Assembly: GCA_022402565.1 (NCBI GenBank)
Contig: JAKRSC010000008.1
Location: forward strand, 124,001-188,000
Reading direction: 5' to 3'
DNA from: Hydrotalea sp.
GTDB taxonomy: Bacteria; Bacteroidota; Bacteroidia; Chitinophagales; Chitinophagaceae
DNA length: 64,000 bases
Every line of letters begins with the position of its first letter. Within the stretch, counting starts at the first letter, position 1. Shown in pieces: positions 27,570 to 35,004 of the stretch. A model generated the notes under the pieces. It saw only the letters and a list, made by a program, of their open reading frames with translations, was not told where the DNA came from and did not search any database. The position numbers and the translations under genes were made by a program.

Positions 27570-27878
27570 ATGGAAAAAATAATTGCAGGAAAACAAATTG
27601 ATGTAACCGAAGAGGGATTTATGACAGATTTTGGTCAGTGGGATAAAACTGTTGGAGAAGCTTTGGCGCAGGAATCAAGTATTCAATTAACACCACGACA
27701 TTGGGAAGTGATTGCATACTTGCAAGATCAGTTTAAGCAAGAAGTTCCTTTAAGTATTCGAAAAATTGGTAAAAGTGGCGTATTAGATATTAAAGAGTTC
27801 TATGCGTTGTTTCCGAATGCACCTCTGAAGACAGCCACCAAAATTGCTGGTATTCCTAAACCAGTTAGTTGTATTTAA
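27570..27878 (+). CDS. DsrC/TusE-family sulfur carrier, single-cysteine (TusE-type)
   Basis: A 102-residue protein of the DsrC/TusE fold: DVTEEGFMTDFGQWD at 11-25, TPRHWEVIAYLQDQF at 41-55, then the C-terminal arm ending PKPVSCI. The penultimate-position cysteine (C101, CysA) is present, while the position of the second DsrC cysteine, eleven residues earlier, is T90. That makes it TusE-like, able to carry a persulfide on one thiol but not to form the intramolecular trisulfide of true DsrC. No dsrAB, tusBCD or mnmA is nearby, so a role in sulfide oxidation or sulfur relay is more likely than tRNA thiolation. It is 11 bp after the SQR-like gene. Confidence 0.88.
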   Translation: MEKIIAGKQIDVTEEGFMTDFGQWDKTVGEALAQESSIQLTPRHWEVIAYLQDQFKQEVPLSIRKIGKSGVLDIKEFYALFPNAPLKTATKIAGIPKPVSCI

Positions 27879-27895
27879 ACTTTAAAATATTGTTT

Positions 27896-28384
27896 ATGGA
27901 ACAAAATAATTATCAGGGTGAAATTAGAAAGATGATGATAATCCTGTCAAAAGCTACGCTCGATAATGTGTATGCAGCATTTGTATTGGCAAATGGCGCA
28001 AGAATGGAGGGAATAGAAGCTGAAATGTTTTTTACATTCTTTGGATTAGAAGCTGTTCATAAAAAGAAACTAGAACATCTACACATTGCCACAGTTGGTA
28101 ATCCTGCTATGCATATGCCAACTTTACTTGGCGGATTGCCAGGAATGGAGGCGCTTGCAACCAGTATGATGAAAAAAGAAATGGAAAGATTAGATATGCC
28201 CGATGTGGCTGAATTTCTGGAAATTCTAAAAGCATCTGGTGTAAAACTTTGGGCTTGTAAACTAGCAATGGATATGTTCCATTATCAGCGAGAAGATTTA
28301 ATAGAAGATTTAGATGGGGTGTTGACAGTCGGAGATTTTTATAAGCAGGGATCAGGCTTGGGAACACATATCTTATTTATATAA
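27896..28384 (+). CDS. DsrE/DsrF/DrsH-like (DsrE2-type) protein
   Basis: A 162-residue protein from ATG 27896 (MEQNNYQGEIRKMMIILSK). The DsrE-like fold is seen from IILSKATLDNVYAAFVLANG through EAEMFFTFFGLEAV and the C-terminal LTVGDFY. The single cysteine C121 in GVKLWACKLAMDMF is at the conserved persulfide-carrying position of the DsrE2 group. These proteins pass sulfane sulfur between rhodaneses, TusA and other carriers. An open 27-base extension upstream overlaps the previous gene's end and is not conserved-looking. Last gene of the SQR operon; a hairpin terminator follows 19 bp after the stop. Confidence 0.84.
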   Translation: MEQNNYQGEIRKMMIILSKATLDNVYAAFVLANGARMEGIEAEMFFTFFGLEAVHKKKLEHLHIATVGNPAMHMPTLLGGLPGMEALATSMMKKEMERLDMPDVAEFLEILKASGVKLWACKLAMDMFHYQREDLIEDLDGVLTVGDFYKQGSGLGTHILFI

Positions 28385-28402
28385 ATTTTAACATTTGAAT
28401 TT

Positions 28403-28432
28403 AAAAGGCGTCAAAATATTGGCGTCTTTTTT
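28403..28432 (+). terminator. Intrinsic terminator after the SQR operon
   Basis: AAAAGGCGTC and GGCGTCTTTT pair over ten positions (two G-U pairs) around an 8-nt loop, followed by more T residues. It lies 19 bp after the DsrE2 stop and 25 bp before the start of the next gene, so it either ends the SQR transcript or also attenuates the next gene. Confidence 0.7.
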
Positions 28433-28456
28433 GTTGAGTTTATAATAAACTCAGCT

Positions 28457-29671
28457 ATGAAAAAAGTTATATCATGCTTAATCTGTGTAGTTTATATACA
28501 AACAATTTTTGCACAAATCACTGGAAGAATAATAGATGCATATAATCAATATCCAGTTAATGGAGCTAGTGTTTTTTTAAATAAGACAACAAAGGGGACA
28601 GTCACTAATCGAGATGGAAATTTTCAGTTATCACTTCCAGAAGAGGGACGTTTCCATTTAGTGGTAAGTGCTCCTGGTTATGAGATTTATACAGCTACCA
28701 TTCAATCAAATAAGCTGCCTTCAAAGTTGGATATAAATTTAAGGCCTAAAACAAACGAACCGGTGGAGGTTTCTTCAGAGTCGTATGAAAAAAATGGTTG
28801 GGTAAAATGGGGTAGAACTTTTAGAGAAGCATTTTTAGGATCAGTAGAAGAAGCAAAGCGATGTAGAATAGTTAATCCAGAAGTTTTAAACTTTAGATTC
28901 AATAATAAATCTCGAATACTAAAGGTTACTACTTCAGCTCCTCTTAAAATTCAAAATCGAGCGTTAGGTTATAATGTTATATTTCACTTAGAGGAGTTTA
29001 TTCTTGATTTTTCAGTAGACTATGTACTGTATATTGGGTATCCATTTTTCGAAGAGATAAAATCCGATCCTTCTAACAGATCTGATACGTGGACCCAAAA
29101 TAGGGCATATGCATACGACGGATCTGTGATGCACTTTATGCGAGCATTATATCGAAACCAACTTGAGGAAGAGGGATTTGAAATAAGAAAAGTTACTATG
29201 ATTCCAAATAGTAATAAGGAAGTTAAAAAGGCAACTGCTCAAGGATTCTTAATTAAAAATGATTTTGTTACTCTACAGCCTTCTTTTGCTTTTTATTCAA
29301 CTCCATTTTTGTTAGAGCCTGATTCTCTTTATATAGCTAGTAGTTCTTTATTCAACTTAAATAGTATTGCATTTTCAGTTGATTCTACAACACGTGGTTT
29401 ATATTTTGATGATTACATTGAAGTTAATTATACAAAAAGGGTCGAGCCGATAGTTTATTGGCAAACAATAGGACTGAACTTCAATAGTAGTATAAATCAT
29501 CCAGATGCTGAGAAAACTCTATTATCTAAAATTCGTATTAAAGGGGACAAACCTATACATGTATTTAGTAATGGAATATTCAATGATCAAAGAGATATTG
29601 TCTATTCAGGCTTCTGGTCTAATTATGAAGTAATTTCAAGAATGCTTCCTTATGATTATAAGCGTAAATAA
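28457..29671 (+). CDS. Exported protein with carboxypeptidase-like regulatory domain, paralogue 1
   Basis: A 404-residue protein with a signal peptide (MKKVISCLICVVYIQTIFAQ) and an N-terminal carboxypeptidase-regulatory (beta-sandwich) domain (residues about 21-95: ITGRIIDAYNQYPVNGASVFLN and onward). A 300-residue C-terminal part of unknown fold follows. It lacks a TonB plug and barrel. The next gene is a tandem paralogue with the same architecture and strings of identical residues (for example YEKNGW, RALGYN/H, YDGSV-HFMRALYRNQL, RMLPYDYKRK). Function unknown; probably periplasmic or attached to the outer membrane. Confidence 0.8.
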   Translation: MKKVISCLICVVYIQTIFAQITGRIIDAYNQYPVNGASVFLNKTTKGTVTNRDGNFQLSLPEEGRFHLVVSAPGYEIYTATIQSNKLPSKLDINLRPKTNEPVEVSSESYEKNGWVKWGRTFREAFLGSVEEAKRCRIVNPEVLNFRFNNKSRILKVTTSAPLKIQNRALGYNVIFHLEEFILDFSVDYVLYIGYPFFEEIKSDPSNRSDTWTQNRAYAYDGSVMHFMRALYRNQLEEEGFEIRKVTMIPNSNKEVKKATAQGFLIKNDFVTLQPSFAFYSTPFLLEPDSLYIASSSLFNLNSIAFSVDSTTRGLYFDDYIEVNYTKRVEPIVYWQTIGLNFNSSINHPDAEKTLLSKIRIKGDKPIHVFSNGIFNDQRDIVYSGFWSNYEVISRMLPYDYKRK

Positions 29672-29972
29672 TAAATAAGCGAAGTCATAGAGGAAATACT
29701 TTTTATAAAGCTTATGGGTTGTATGATGTTTAAACCGACTGCAATCACTGCTGTTTTTTAGTTATACATTTATCTAATCAATTTGAGTAACATGCTTTAT
29801 AAAGATTGATAAAGTCTTCACATAAATGGCCGCTCTCGGAGGCAGATTTTGAGGAAAGTGTGTGTATGTTTCGGAATTAGGTTCTTGAATAATATATTTT
29901 GTTTAATATCTTCACTAGGAAATTTAAAAGTGTCCACTTGATTTAGGCACTTTTTTTGTTATATATTTCAGC
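29672..29972. other. 301-bp spacer between the two paralogues
   Basis: No convincing coding frame, tRNA or repeat unit is seen here. The longest ATG frames are around 15 codons. The first 250 bases are unremarkable AT-rich sequence. The last part holds a hairpin with a T-run (29926-29957) just ahead of the second paralogue. A TATATTTTG stretch near 29893-29901 is one base off the -7 promoter motif and may be the promoter of that gene. Confidence 0.5.
29926..29957 (+). terminator. Hairpin with T-run immediately upstream of paralogue 2
   Basis: AAAAGTGTC pairs with GGCACTTTT over nine positions (one G-U pair) around an 11-nt loop, followed by further T residues. It lies 16 bp before the ATG of the second paralogue and about 255 bp after the stop of the first. 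A similar hairpin lies at the same place before the first paralogue, so it may be an attenuator travelling with the gene rather than a simple terminator. Confidence 0.6.
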
Positions 29973-31181
29973 ATGAAGAAGGCCTCGTTTTTTTTCATCT
30001 TTATTTTATTGATTCAAAACATCTTTGCTCAAATTACTGGGAGGGTAGTAGATGCTAGTAATCAACAGCCCATTCTTGGTGCCAGTGTTTTCTTTAGCAA
30101 TACTTCTCGGGGCACAGTCACACAACAAGATGGAACTTTTCAGTTATTACTGCCAGGAAATGGCCGATTTGAATTAGTAATTAGTTATATAGGCTATGAA
30201 ACCTATACAACCACTATTCTTTCAAATCAAATTCCCTCCAAACTAGAGATCAAGTTGAAGCCTAAAGCAACTGAATTGGATGAAGTAATTGTTGAACCTT
30301 ATGAAAAAAATGGTTGGGAGAAATGGGGGAGGAGCTTCACTGAACTTTTTTTGGGTACTACAGAAGAATCTAAATTATGTAGGCTTTTGAATCCAGAAGT
30401 ACTCAGATTTAGATTTAGTAAAAAAACACAAACCTTAAGAGTCAGTGCTAACGCTCCACTCTTGATTGAAAACCGGGCGCTGGGTTATCATATAAAATAT
30501 CAATTGGAAGCATTCTCTTATGATTTTTCAAAGCGTTATTTGTTATTTGTGGGCTATCCTTTTTTTGAAGAGATGGAAGCTAAGCGAAACAGACAGATAG
30601 AAAGTTGGAAAAGTAATAGGGCATATGTGTATGATGGATCTGTCACTCATTTTATGAGAGCCTTGTATCGAAATCAGCTTATTGAGGAAGGCTTTGAAAT
30701 AAGGAGTTTAGTCAAGATAGTTAATCAAAATAAAGCCCAACAGAAAGCCGCTTTAAGAGAGTCAATGCTTGAATCTAATCAAATTGTTGTTCAGGCTACT
30801 CCCAGCGCTTACAGTCAATCAATATATAGTGGATCTCCCATGTCTGAGCCCGATTCTTTCTCAGTTGCCAGTTCTACATTGTTACCGGCAGATAGTGTTG
30901 CATTTGCAGTAGATTCAACTGTTTGTGGTTTATATTTCAAAAACTATATACAAGTAATTTATATAAAGCAACCTGCACCAAAATTATACCAACAACAGCA
31001 GGGGAATAATACTGGAAATGATAGCCAAACTTCTGAAATACGTATTACAGGTGGTCGTACAATTCTTATTTTAAGTAATGGAAGTTACTTTGAACCAACT
31101 GAATTGGTGTACCAAGGTTTCTGGGCATGGTCTGAAAAAATTTCTAGGATGCTTCCCTATGACTATAAGCGTAAGAAATAA
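29973..31181 (+). CDS. Exported protein with carboxypeptidase-like regulatory domain, paralogue 2
   Basis: A 402-residue protein, a tandem copy of 28457-29671, with a signal peptide (MKKASFFFIFILLIQNIFAQ), a carboxypeptidase-regulatory domain starting ITGRVVDASNQQPILGASVF, and the same C-terminal region of unknown fold. The regulatory domain is closer to the consensus (YIGYETYTTTI, ELDEVIVEPYEKNGW) than that of paralogue 1, which has lost the VIV segment. The copies differ widely across the middle, so the duplication is not recent. Function unknown. Confidence 0.8.
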   Translation: MKKASFFFIFILLIQNIFAQITGRVVDASNQQPILGASVFFSNTSRGTVTQQDGTFQLLLPGNGRFELVISYIGYETYTTTILSNQIPSKLEIKLKPKATELDEVIVEPYEKNGWEKWGRSFTELFLGTTEESKLCRLLNPEVLRFRFSKKTQTLRVSANAPLLIENRALGYHIKYQLEAFSYDFSKRYLLFVGYPFFEEMEAKRNRQIESWKSNRAYVYDGSVTHFMRALYRNQLIEEGFEIRSLVKIVNQNKAQQKAALRESMLESNQIVVQATPSAYSQSIYSGSPMSEPDSFSVASSTLLPADSVAFAVDSTVCGLYFKNYIQVIYIKQPAPKLYQQQQGNNTGNDSQTSEIRITGGRTILILSNGSYFEPTELVYQGFWAWSEKISRMLPYDYKRKK

Positions 31182-31183
31182 AA

Positions 31184-31209
31184 AAAGCCATACTGAATAG
31201 CATGGCTTT
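31184..31209. terminator. Bidirectional hairpin terminator
   Basis: AAAGCCAT (31184-31191) and ATGGCTTT (31202-31209) form a perfect 8-bp stem with a 10-nt loop, flanked by A-rich sequence on the left and T on the right. It lies between the stop of paralogue 2 and the stop of the convergent queA and can serve both strands. Confidence 0.7.
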
Positions 31210-31228
31210 GAATGAATATTGTTGCTAG

Positions 31229-32278
31229 TTAGATAATTAACAAGGCATCTCCGTAACTGAAGAAGCGATATTTATCCTTAATAGCTTTTTTGTAAGCTTC
31301 CATAGCCAAATCATAGCCCGCAAATGCACAAGTCATAATCAACAAGCTACTTTTTGGTATATGAAAATTAGTTACTAAGCTATCAGCTACATTAAAATCG
31401 TAAGGTGGATGAATGAAATGGTTGGTCCATCCTTCGCTTGGCTTTAATAATTTTTGAGCTGTAAAGCTGCTTTCCATGGCACGCATAGTTGTTGTTCCAA
31501 TAGAACAAATTCTATGTCCATTTTCTTTGGCCTTATTCACAATTTTGCAAGCTTCTTCATCTATTCTATAGTACTCAGCATCCATTTTATGTTTGCTCAA
31601 GTCTTCCACTTCAATTTGTCTGAAAGTACCAAGTCCTGTGTGAAGTGTTACCTCTGCAAAACGAATGCCTTTAATTTCGCAACGTTTGATTAGCTCCTTG
31701 CTAAAATGCAAACCTGCTGTAGGCGCAGCAACTGCTCCTTCGTATTTTGCATATACAGTTTGGTATCTTTCCTTATCCTCTTCGTCGGGTTTTCTTTTGA
31801 TGTATTTTGGAAGTGGTGTTTCTCCTAAGAACTCAAGCATTTTCTTGAAACTAGCTTCATCATCTTCCCACAAAAAGCGAATGGTTCTTCCGCGGCTGGT
31901 GGTATTATCAATTACTTCAGCAACTAATTCTTCGTTTTCTCCAAAATATAATTTATTACCCACCCGAATTTTACGTGCTGGGTCAACAATAACATCCCAT
32001 AATCTATTGGCTTTGTTCAATTCGCGCAATAAGAAAACTTCAATTTTGGCACCAGTTTTTTCTTTTCTGCCATACATCCGAGCAGGAAATACTTTGGTGT
32101 TGTTCACCACAAATACATCTTTGTCGTCGAAGTAGTCTAGAATGTCGCGGAAGTTTTTGTTTTCCATATTGCCCGTTCTACGATCTACAACCATCATGCG
32201 ACTGTCTTCGCGCTTTTTAGCAGGTTGCTGGGCAATTAAATTCAAAGGGAGGTCGAACCGGAACTGTGATAATTTCAT
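31229..32278 (-). CDS. queA: S-adenosylmethionine:tRNA ribosyltransferase-isomerase
   Basis: Adds the ribosyl part of SAM to preQ1-modified tRNA to form epoxyqueuosine. It has 349 residues. The N-terminal [19 protein letters not shown], the central [16 protein letters not shown] and [13 protein letters not shown], and the C-terminal [19 protein letters not shown] are the family's hallmark segments. A single-gene transcript is likely, with a GC-rich inverted repeat in its 5' region. No other queuosine gene is in the window. Confidence 0.96.
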   Translation of the reverse strand: MKLSQFRFDLPLNLIAQQPAKKREDSRMMVVDRRTGNMENKNFRDILDYFDDKDVFVVNNTKVFPARMYGRKEKTGAKIEVFLLRELNKANRLWDVIVDPARKIRVGNKLYFGENEELVAEVIDNTTSRGRTIRFLWEDDEASFKKMLEFLGETPLPKYIKRKPDEEDKERYQTVYAKYEGAVAAPTAGLHFSKELIKRCEIKGIRFAEVTLHTGLGTFRQIEVEDLSKHKMDAEYYRIDEEACKIVNKAKENGHRICSIGTTTMRAMESSFTAQKLLKPSEGWTNHFIHPPYDFNVADSLVTNFHIPKSSLLIMTCAFAGYDLAMEAYKKAIKDKYRFFSYGDALLII

Positions 32279-32304
32279 GTGTCTATTATATTTTAGAAAT
32301 AGGT

Positions 32305-32347
32305 CACATGCATTTCACCGCCGCCTTACGGGGCGGGTCGTGACATG
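32305..32347. repeat. GC-rich imperfect inverted repeat upstream of queA
   Basis: ACATG ... CACCGCCGCC-TTAC-GGGGCGG ... CATGT can fold into a hairpin with a CCGCC/GGCGG core and an ACATG/CATGT base. It stands out for its GC content in an AT-rich spacer. It lies about 30-70 nt before the queA start codon, so it would be in the queA leader or its promoter region. It does not match a preQ1 riboswitch as I know the class. Function unknown. Confidence 0.45.
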
Positions 32348-32376
32348 TAATTTTGAAGCGTGCAAAGGTAGTGAAA

Positions 32377-32408
32377 TGCCGGGAGATGCCCAAACCTCAT
32401 TCCCGGCA
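32377..32408 (-). terminator. Possible terminator after the TonB receptor
   Basis: TGCCGGGA (32377-32384) and TCCCGGCA (32401-32408) form a perfect 8-bp stem with a 16-nt loop, 6 bp after the receptor stop codon. The T-run after it on the minus strand is short, so it may be a weak or factor-dependent terminator, or an mRNA-stabilising 3' hairpin. Confidence 0.5.
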
Positions 32409-32413
32409 ATTAG

Positions 32414-34789
32414 TTAAAGCTTCCATTGAACACCCAACATCCAGTTGGTTCCCGCCATGGGAAAGAAAAAGTTTTCTTGCACTCTTGCTCCGCCTGTGAT
32501 ATAGCTAAATGTATAGCCATTTGGCTCATACATATAGTTGAACAGGTTGTTGACTTGCAGTGTCATAGATGCATCTTTCCACCATTTCGATGCAATTTTC
32601 CAGTTGATTCTGAGGTCATTTACCCAAAATGGGTTCAGGCTGCGACTGGCATTTTGGGTATTATCTAGGTATTGTCGGCCTACATACTTTTGAATCCAAC
32701 TAGCGGTTAATCCCCTTGTGATTTGTGCATCAAAGGTTAATCCTCCAACCACATTTGGTGAAAAGGCAATATCTGTAGCTCTGTGTTCAATGCTCTCTTG
32801 GACGCCTGTATCAAAATTGTCTACAAACTCCGTAAATGAAGCAATCTTATTTATACTTAGAGCGAGGTTGCCTTGTACTTGTAACCAATTATTGAAAATG
32901 TAACTTCCCTGAAGCTCTATTCCCATGCGGTAGCTCGATGCAATATTCTGACGAGCATAGGCACCTACATCATTTATTTTACCTGTTAATACTAATTGAT
33001 TTACATAGTACATATAAAAGAAGTTTGCCTGAATTTGACCCTTGCTCCATTTCTTTTCCCATCCACTTTCAATATTGTGAAGGGTTTCATGAACCGGCTG
33101 AGTTGTTGCACCAGCTTCAAAATCGTCTCTATTCGGTTCGCGGTTACCTACTGCATAACTCAAGTACCACTGATGACCATTCTTTTTATAACTAATACCT
33201 GCTTTTGGATTTACAAAGAAAAACTGCCTTTGCGTAAACAAGGTTGGGTTATCTCTAAAACCTGTCATGGTATAATCAACATCCCGCACTTGTAAATCAG
33301 CAAATGCTTCCCATGAATGGTTGATTTTTCTTTGCCATTTTACATAAGCATTGGCATCTTTCTTAATAGCTGGTAAGTCATACCAACGATGTCCAACAGG
33401 TACATTTCCAATAGAAGACCAAATAACCGTTCCAAAATGATCACCCATATATGTGTTCCATCCGCCACCAATTGTTACGATATTTTTTTCGTCTTTGTAC
33501 TCCGTAGAAAATGTTTGCCCATAGAACCAATTGTCTAACCACAACTGACGAATAATATCCGTTCTACTAATACTCACTCCATTAATCACAGGATTAGGTA
33601 AACCAATACTGCTAAAGCGACGGTTCGCTTTGTATTGCTCGTAATAACCTCTACCTCTTGTGAAAAAGGTAGCCGCTTGAAACGACCAGTTTCTTTTTAA
33701 GCGATGGTTTATAAAAAGTTGATAATGATCTTGCTGGTAATTGTCAGTTTCATTTTCATAAGGATCGCCAGGTTTTTCTGTACCTGCTGAATTAAATCTT
33801 CTATTGCTTCTCAACATAGATTCGGGAATGCCATACCAAGCTTGATACGTTTTTTCAGCGCCGGAGAATGCGTTAAATCGAATAGAAGTCCTATCAGCCA
33901 CATAGGCACCCGACAAGTAAAAAGAGCGTAAATCGGTTTTGCCTCTGTCAATGAAACCATCGCTGTTAATTTGACTCAATCTAGCATCAATTGTAAAATG
34001 ATTGTTCAGTAATCCACTTCCAGCTTTTACCGTGCTTTTCCATGTATTAAATGATCCTGCACTTCCACTAAATTCAGCATAAGCCTGGTCATTGAACTCA
34101 TTCGTACTTAAATTCAAAGTTGCACCAAAAGCACCTGCACCATTAGAAGAGGTTCCCACACCTCTTTGAATTTGAATAGATTGTACTGAAGAAGCTAAGT
34201 CGGGTAAGTTCACAAAGAATATACCCTGACTTTCAGCATCGTTATAAGGAATGCCATTTATAGTCATATTGATACGTGTAGGGTCGCTGCCGCGAATACG
34301 AATACCAGTATAACCAACTCCATTACCCGCATCTGAGTTCACTACAACCGAAGGAGTCTGATTCAATAAAAATGGAAGATCTTGGCCTAAATTGTTTTTT
34401 TCAATTTCAGCTTTGTTCAAGTTGGTTTTAGTAAAAGGTGCTCGGTCCGATGCTCGAATTGCTTTCACCTCAAGCGGTGCCAGGTGAAGCGAATAAGGTT
34501 GAAGCCCAATTTTTAGTTCATTCGGGAGGGGTGGTGTCCATTTTTTTTCAACTGTTCTATAGCCTACAGCCGAAACACGAATGATTAATTCGCTGGGTGA
34601 ACCGGTTATTGTTAATTGTGCATAGCCGGTTTCGGTGGCAATTTTAGTTTCTTGTTTCCACTGAATGGTAGCACCTGAAATAGGTTGTTGGTTTGACTGG
34701 TCCACTACTTGTAGTTGGATGGTCTTGTTTTGTGCCGGAACGGATGCAGCAAATAATAAAGCCGCCAGCGTTCCCAATGTTTTTTTCAT
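32414..34789 (-). CDS. TonB-dependent outer-membrane receptor, probable thiamin uptake
   Basis: A 791-residue outer-membrane receptor from ATG 34789. It has a signal peptide (MKKTLGTLAALLFAASVPAQ), a carboxypeptidase-regulatory domain (about residues 22-100), a plug domain (about 110-225, with GYTGIRIRGSDPTRINMTI and NGIPYND), then the 22-strand barrel ending in MLGVQWKL. It has the TonB-linked SusC-like N-terminal extension but is shorter than true SusC proteins and has no SusD partner. A TPP riboswitch in its leader (34845-34923) argues that the substrate is thiamin or a precursor such as HMP, as reported for riboswitch-controlled TonB receptors in this phylum. The open frame upstream of the ATG overlaps the riboswitch region and is not used. 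Confidence 0.9.
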   Translation of the reverse strand: MKKTLGTLAALLFAASVPAQNKTIQLQVVDQSNQQPISGATIQWKQETKIATETGYAQLTITGSPSELIIRVSAVGYRTVEKKWTPPLPNELKIGLQPYSLHLAPLEVKAIRASDRAPFTKTNLNKAEIEKNNLGQDLPFLLNQTPSVVVNSDAGNGVGYTGIRIRGSDPTRINMTINGIPYNDAESQGIFFVNLPDLASSVQSIQIQRGVGTSSNGAGAFGATLNLSTNEFNDQAYAEFSGSAGSFNTWKSTVKAGSGLLNNHFTIDARLSQINSDGFIDRGKTDLRSFYLSGAYVADRTSIRFNAFSGAEKTYQAWYGIPESMLRSNRRFNSAGTEKPGDPYENETDNYQQDHYQLFINHRLKRNWSFQAATFFTRGRGYYEQYKANRRFSSIGLPNPVINGVSISRTDIIRQLWLDNWFYGQTFSTEYKDEKNIVTIGGGWNTYMGDHFGTVIWSSIGNVPVGHRWYDLPAIKKDANAYVKWQRKINHSWEAFADLQVRDVDYTMTGFRDNPTLFTQRQFFFVNPKAGISYKKNGHQWYLSYAVGNREPNRDDFEAGATTQPVHETLHNIESGWEKKWSKGQIQANFFYMYYVNQLVLTGKINDVGAYARQNIASSYRMGIELQGSYIFNNWLQVQGNLALSINKIASFTEFVDNFDTGVQESIEHRATDIAFSPNVVGGLTFDAQITRGLTASWIQKYVGRQYLDNTQNASRSLNPFWVNDLRINWKIASKWWKDASMTLQVNNLFNYMYEPNGYTFSYITGGARVQENFFFPMAGTNWMLGVQWKL

Positions 34790-34844
34790 TTTCTTTTTTT
34801 TGAAAGTGATACAATGGGAACAGGGAGTTTGCAAAAAGTGCAGG

Positions 34845-34923
34845 AGTTCTTCCTTTCCTTCGCAGGCATTACCCTGTTCAGGTTCAACGGGTATGATCTC
34901 AGCCAGTTAGGCACCCCGGGAAC
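34845..34923 (-). promoter_or_regulatory. TPP (THI-box) riboswitch
   Basis: On the minus strand the conserved blocks appear in order: CGGGGTGCC (34919-34911), then GGCTGAGATCATACCCG, then GAACCTGAACAGGGTAAT, then GCCTGCGAAGGAAAG, and a closing P1 strand near 34845. These are the sensor helix (CTGAGA), the pyrophosphate arm (ACCTGA, GGGTAAT) and the GCGNAGGAA element of the TPP aptamer. About 55 nt separate it from the receptor ATG, with no clear T-run terminator, so control of translation initiation is more likely than termination. Confidence 0.93.
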
Positions 34924-35004
34924 GAGTGCAAAAGTAGATGGATAAATTTAATTTCAAAACTGTAACCTTTTGTTTTAGTTTCCGTTTTACGAAAAAACAT
35001 ACCA

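Noticed and set aside
27570-27878. True DsrC of a dissimilatory sulfite reduction system
   Set aside because: The second cysteine is replaced by Thr and no dsrAB or dsrMKJOP genes are present.
28407-28426. Short direct repeat GGCGTC
   Set aside because: It is part of the terminator hairpin, whose arms pair with two G-U wobbles, and is not a separate repeat.
29672-29972. A small RNA or decayed gene between the paralogues
   Set aside because: No conserved frame or structured element other than the final hairpin is visible, so there is no support for either.
32279-32413. preQ1 riboswitch upstream of queA
   Set aside because: No short C-rich loop and A-rich tail typical of preQ1-I, and preQ1 elements usually control queuosine precursor genes or transporters.
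34665-34910. Open frame on the plus strand across the TPP riboswitch
   Set aside because: It lies antisense to the receptor start and the aptamer and has no coding features; the conserved RNA on the other strand explains the sequence.
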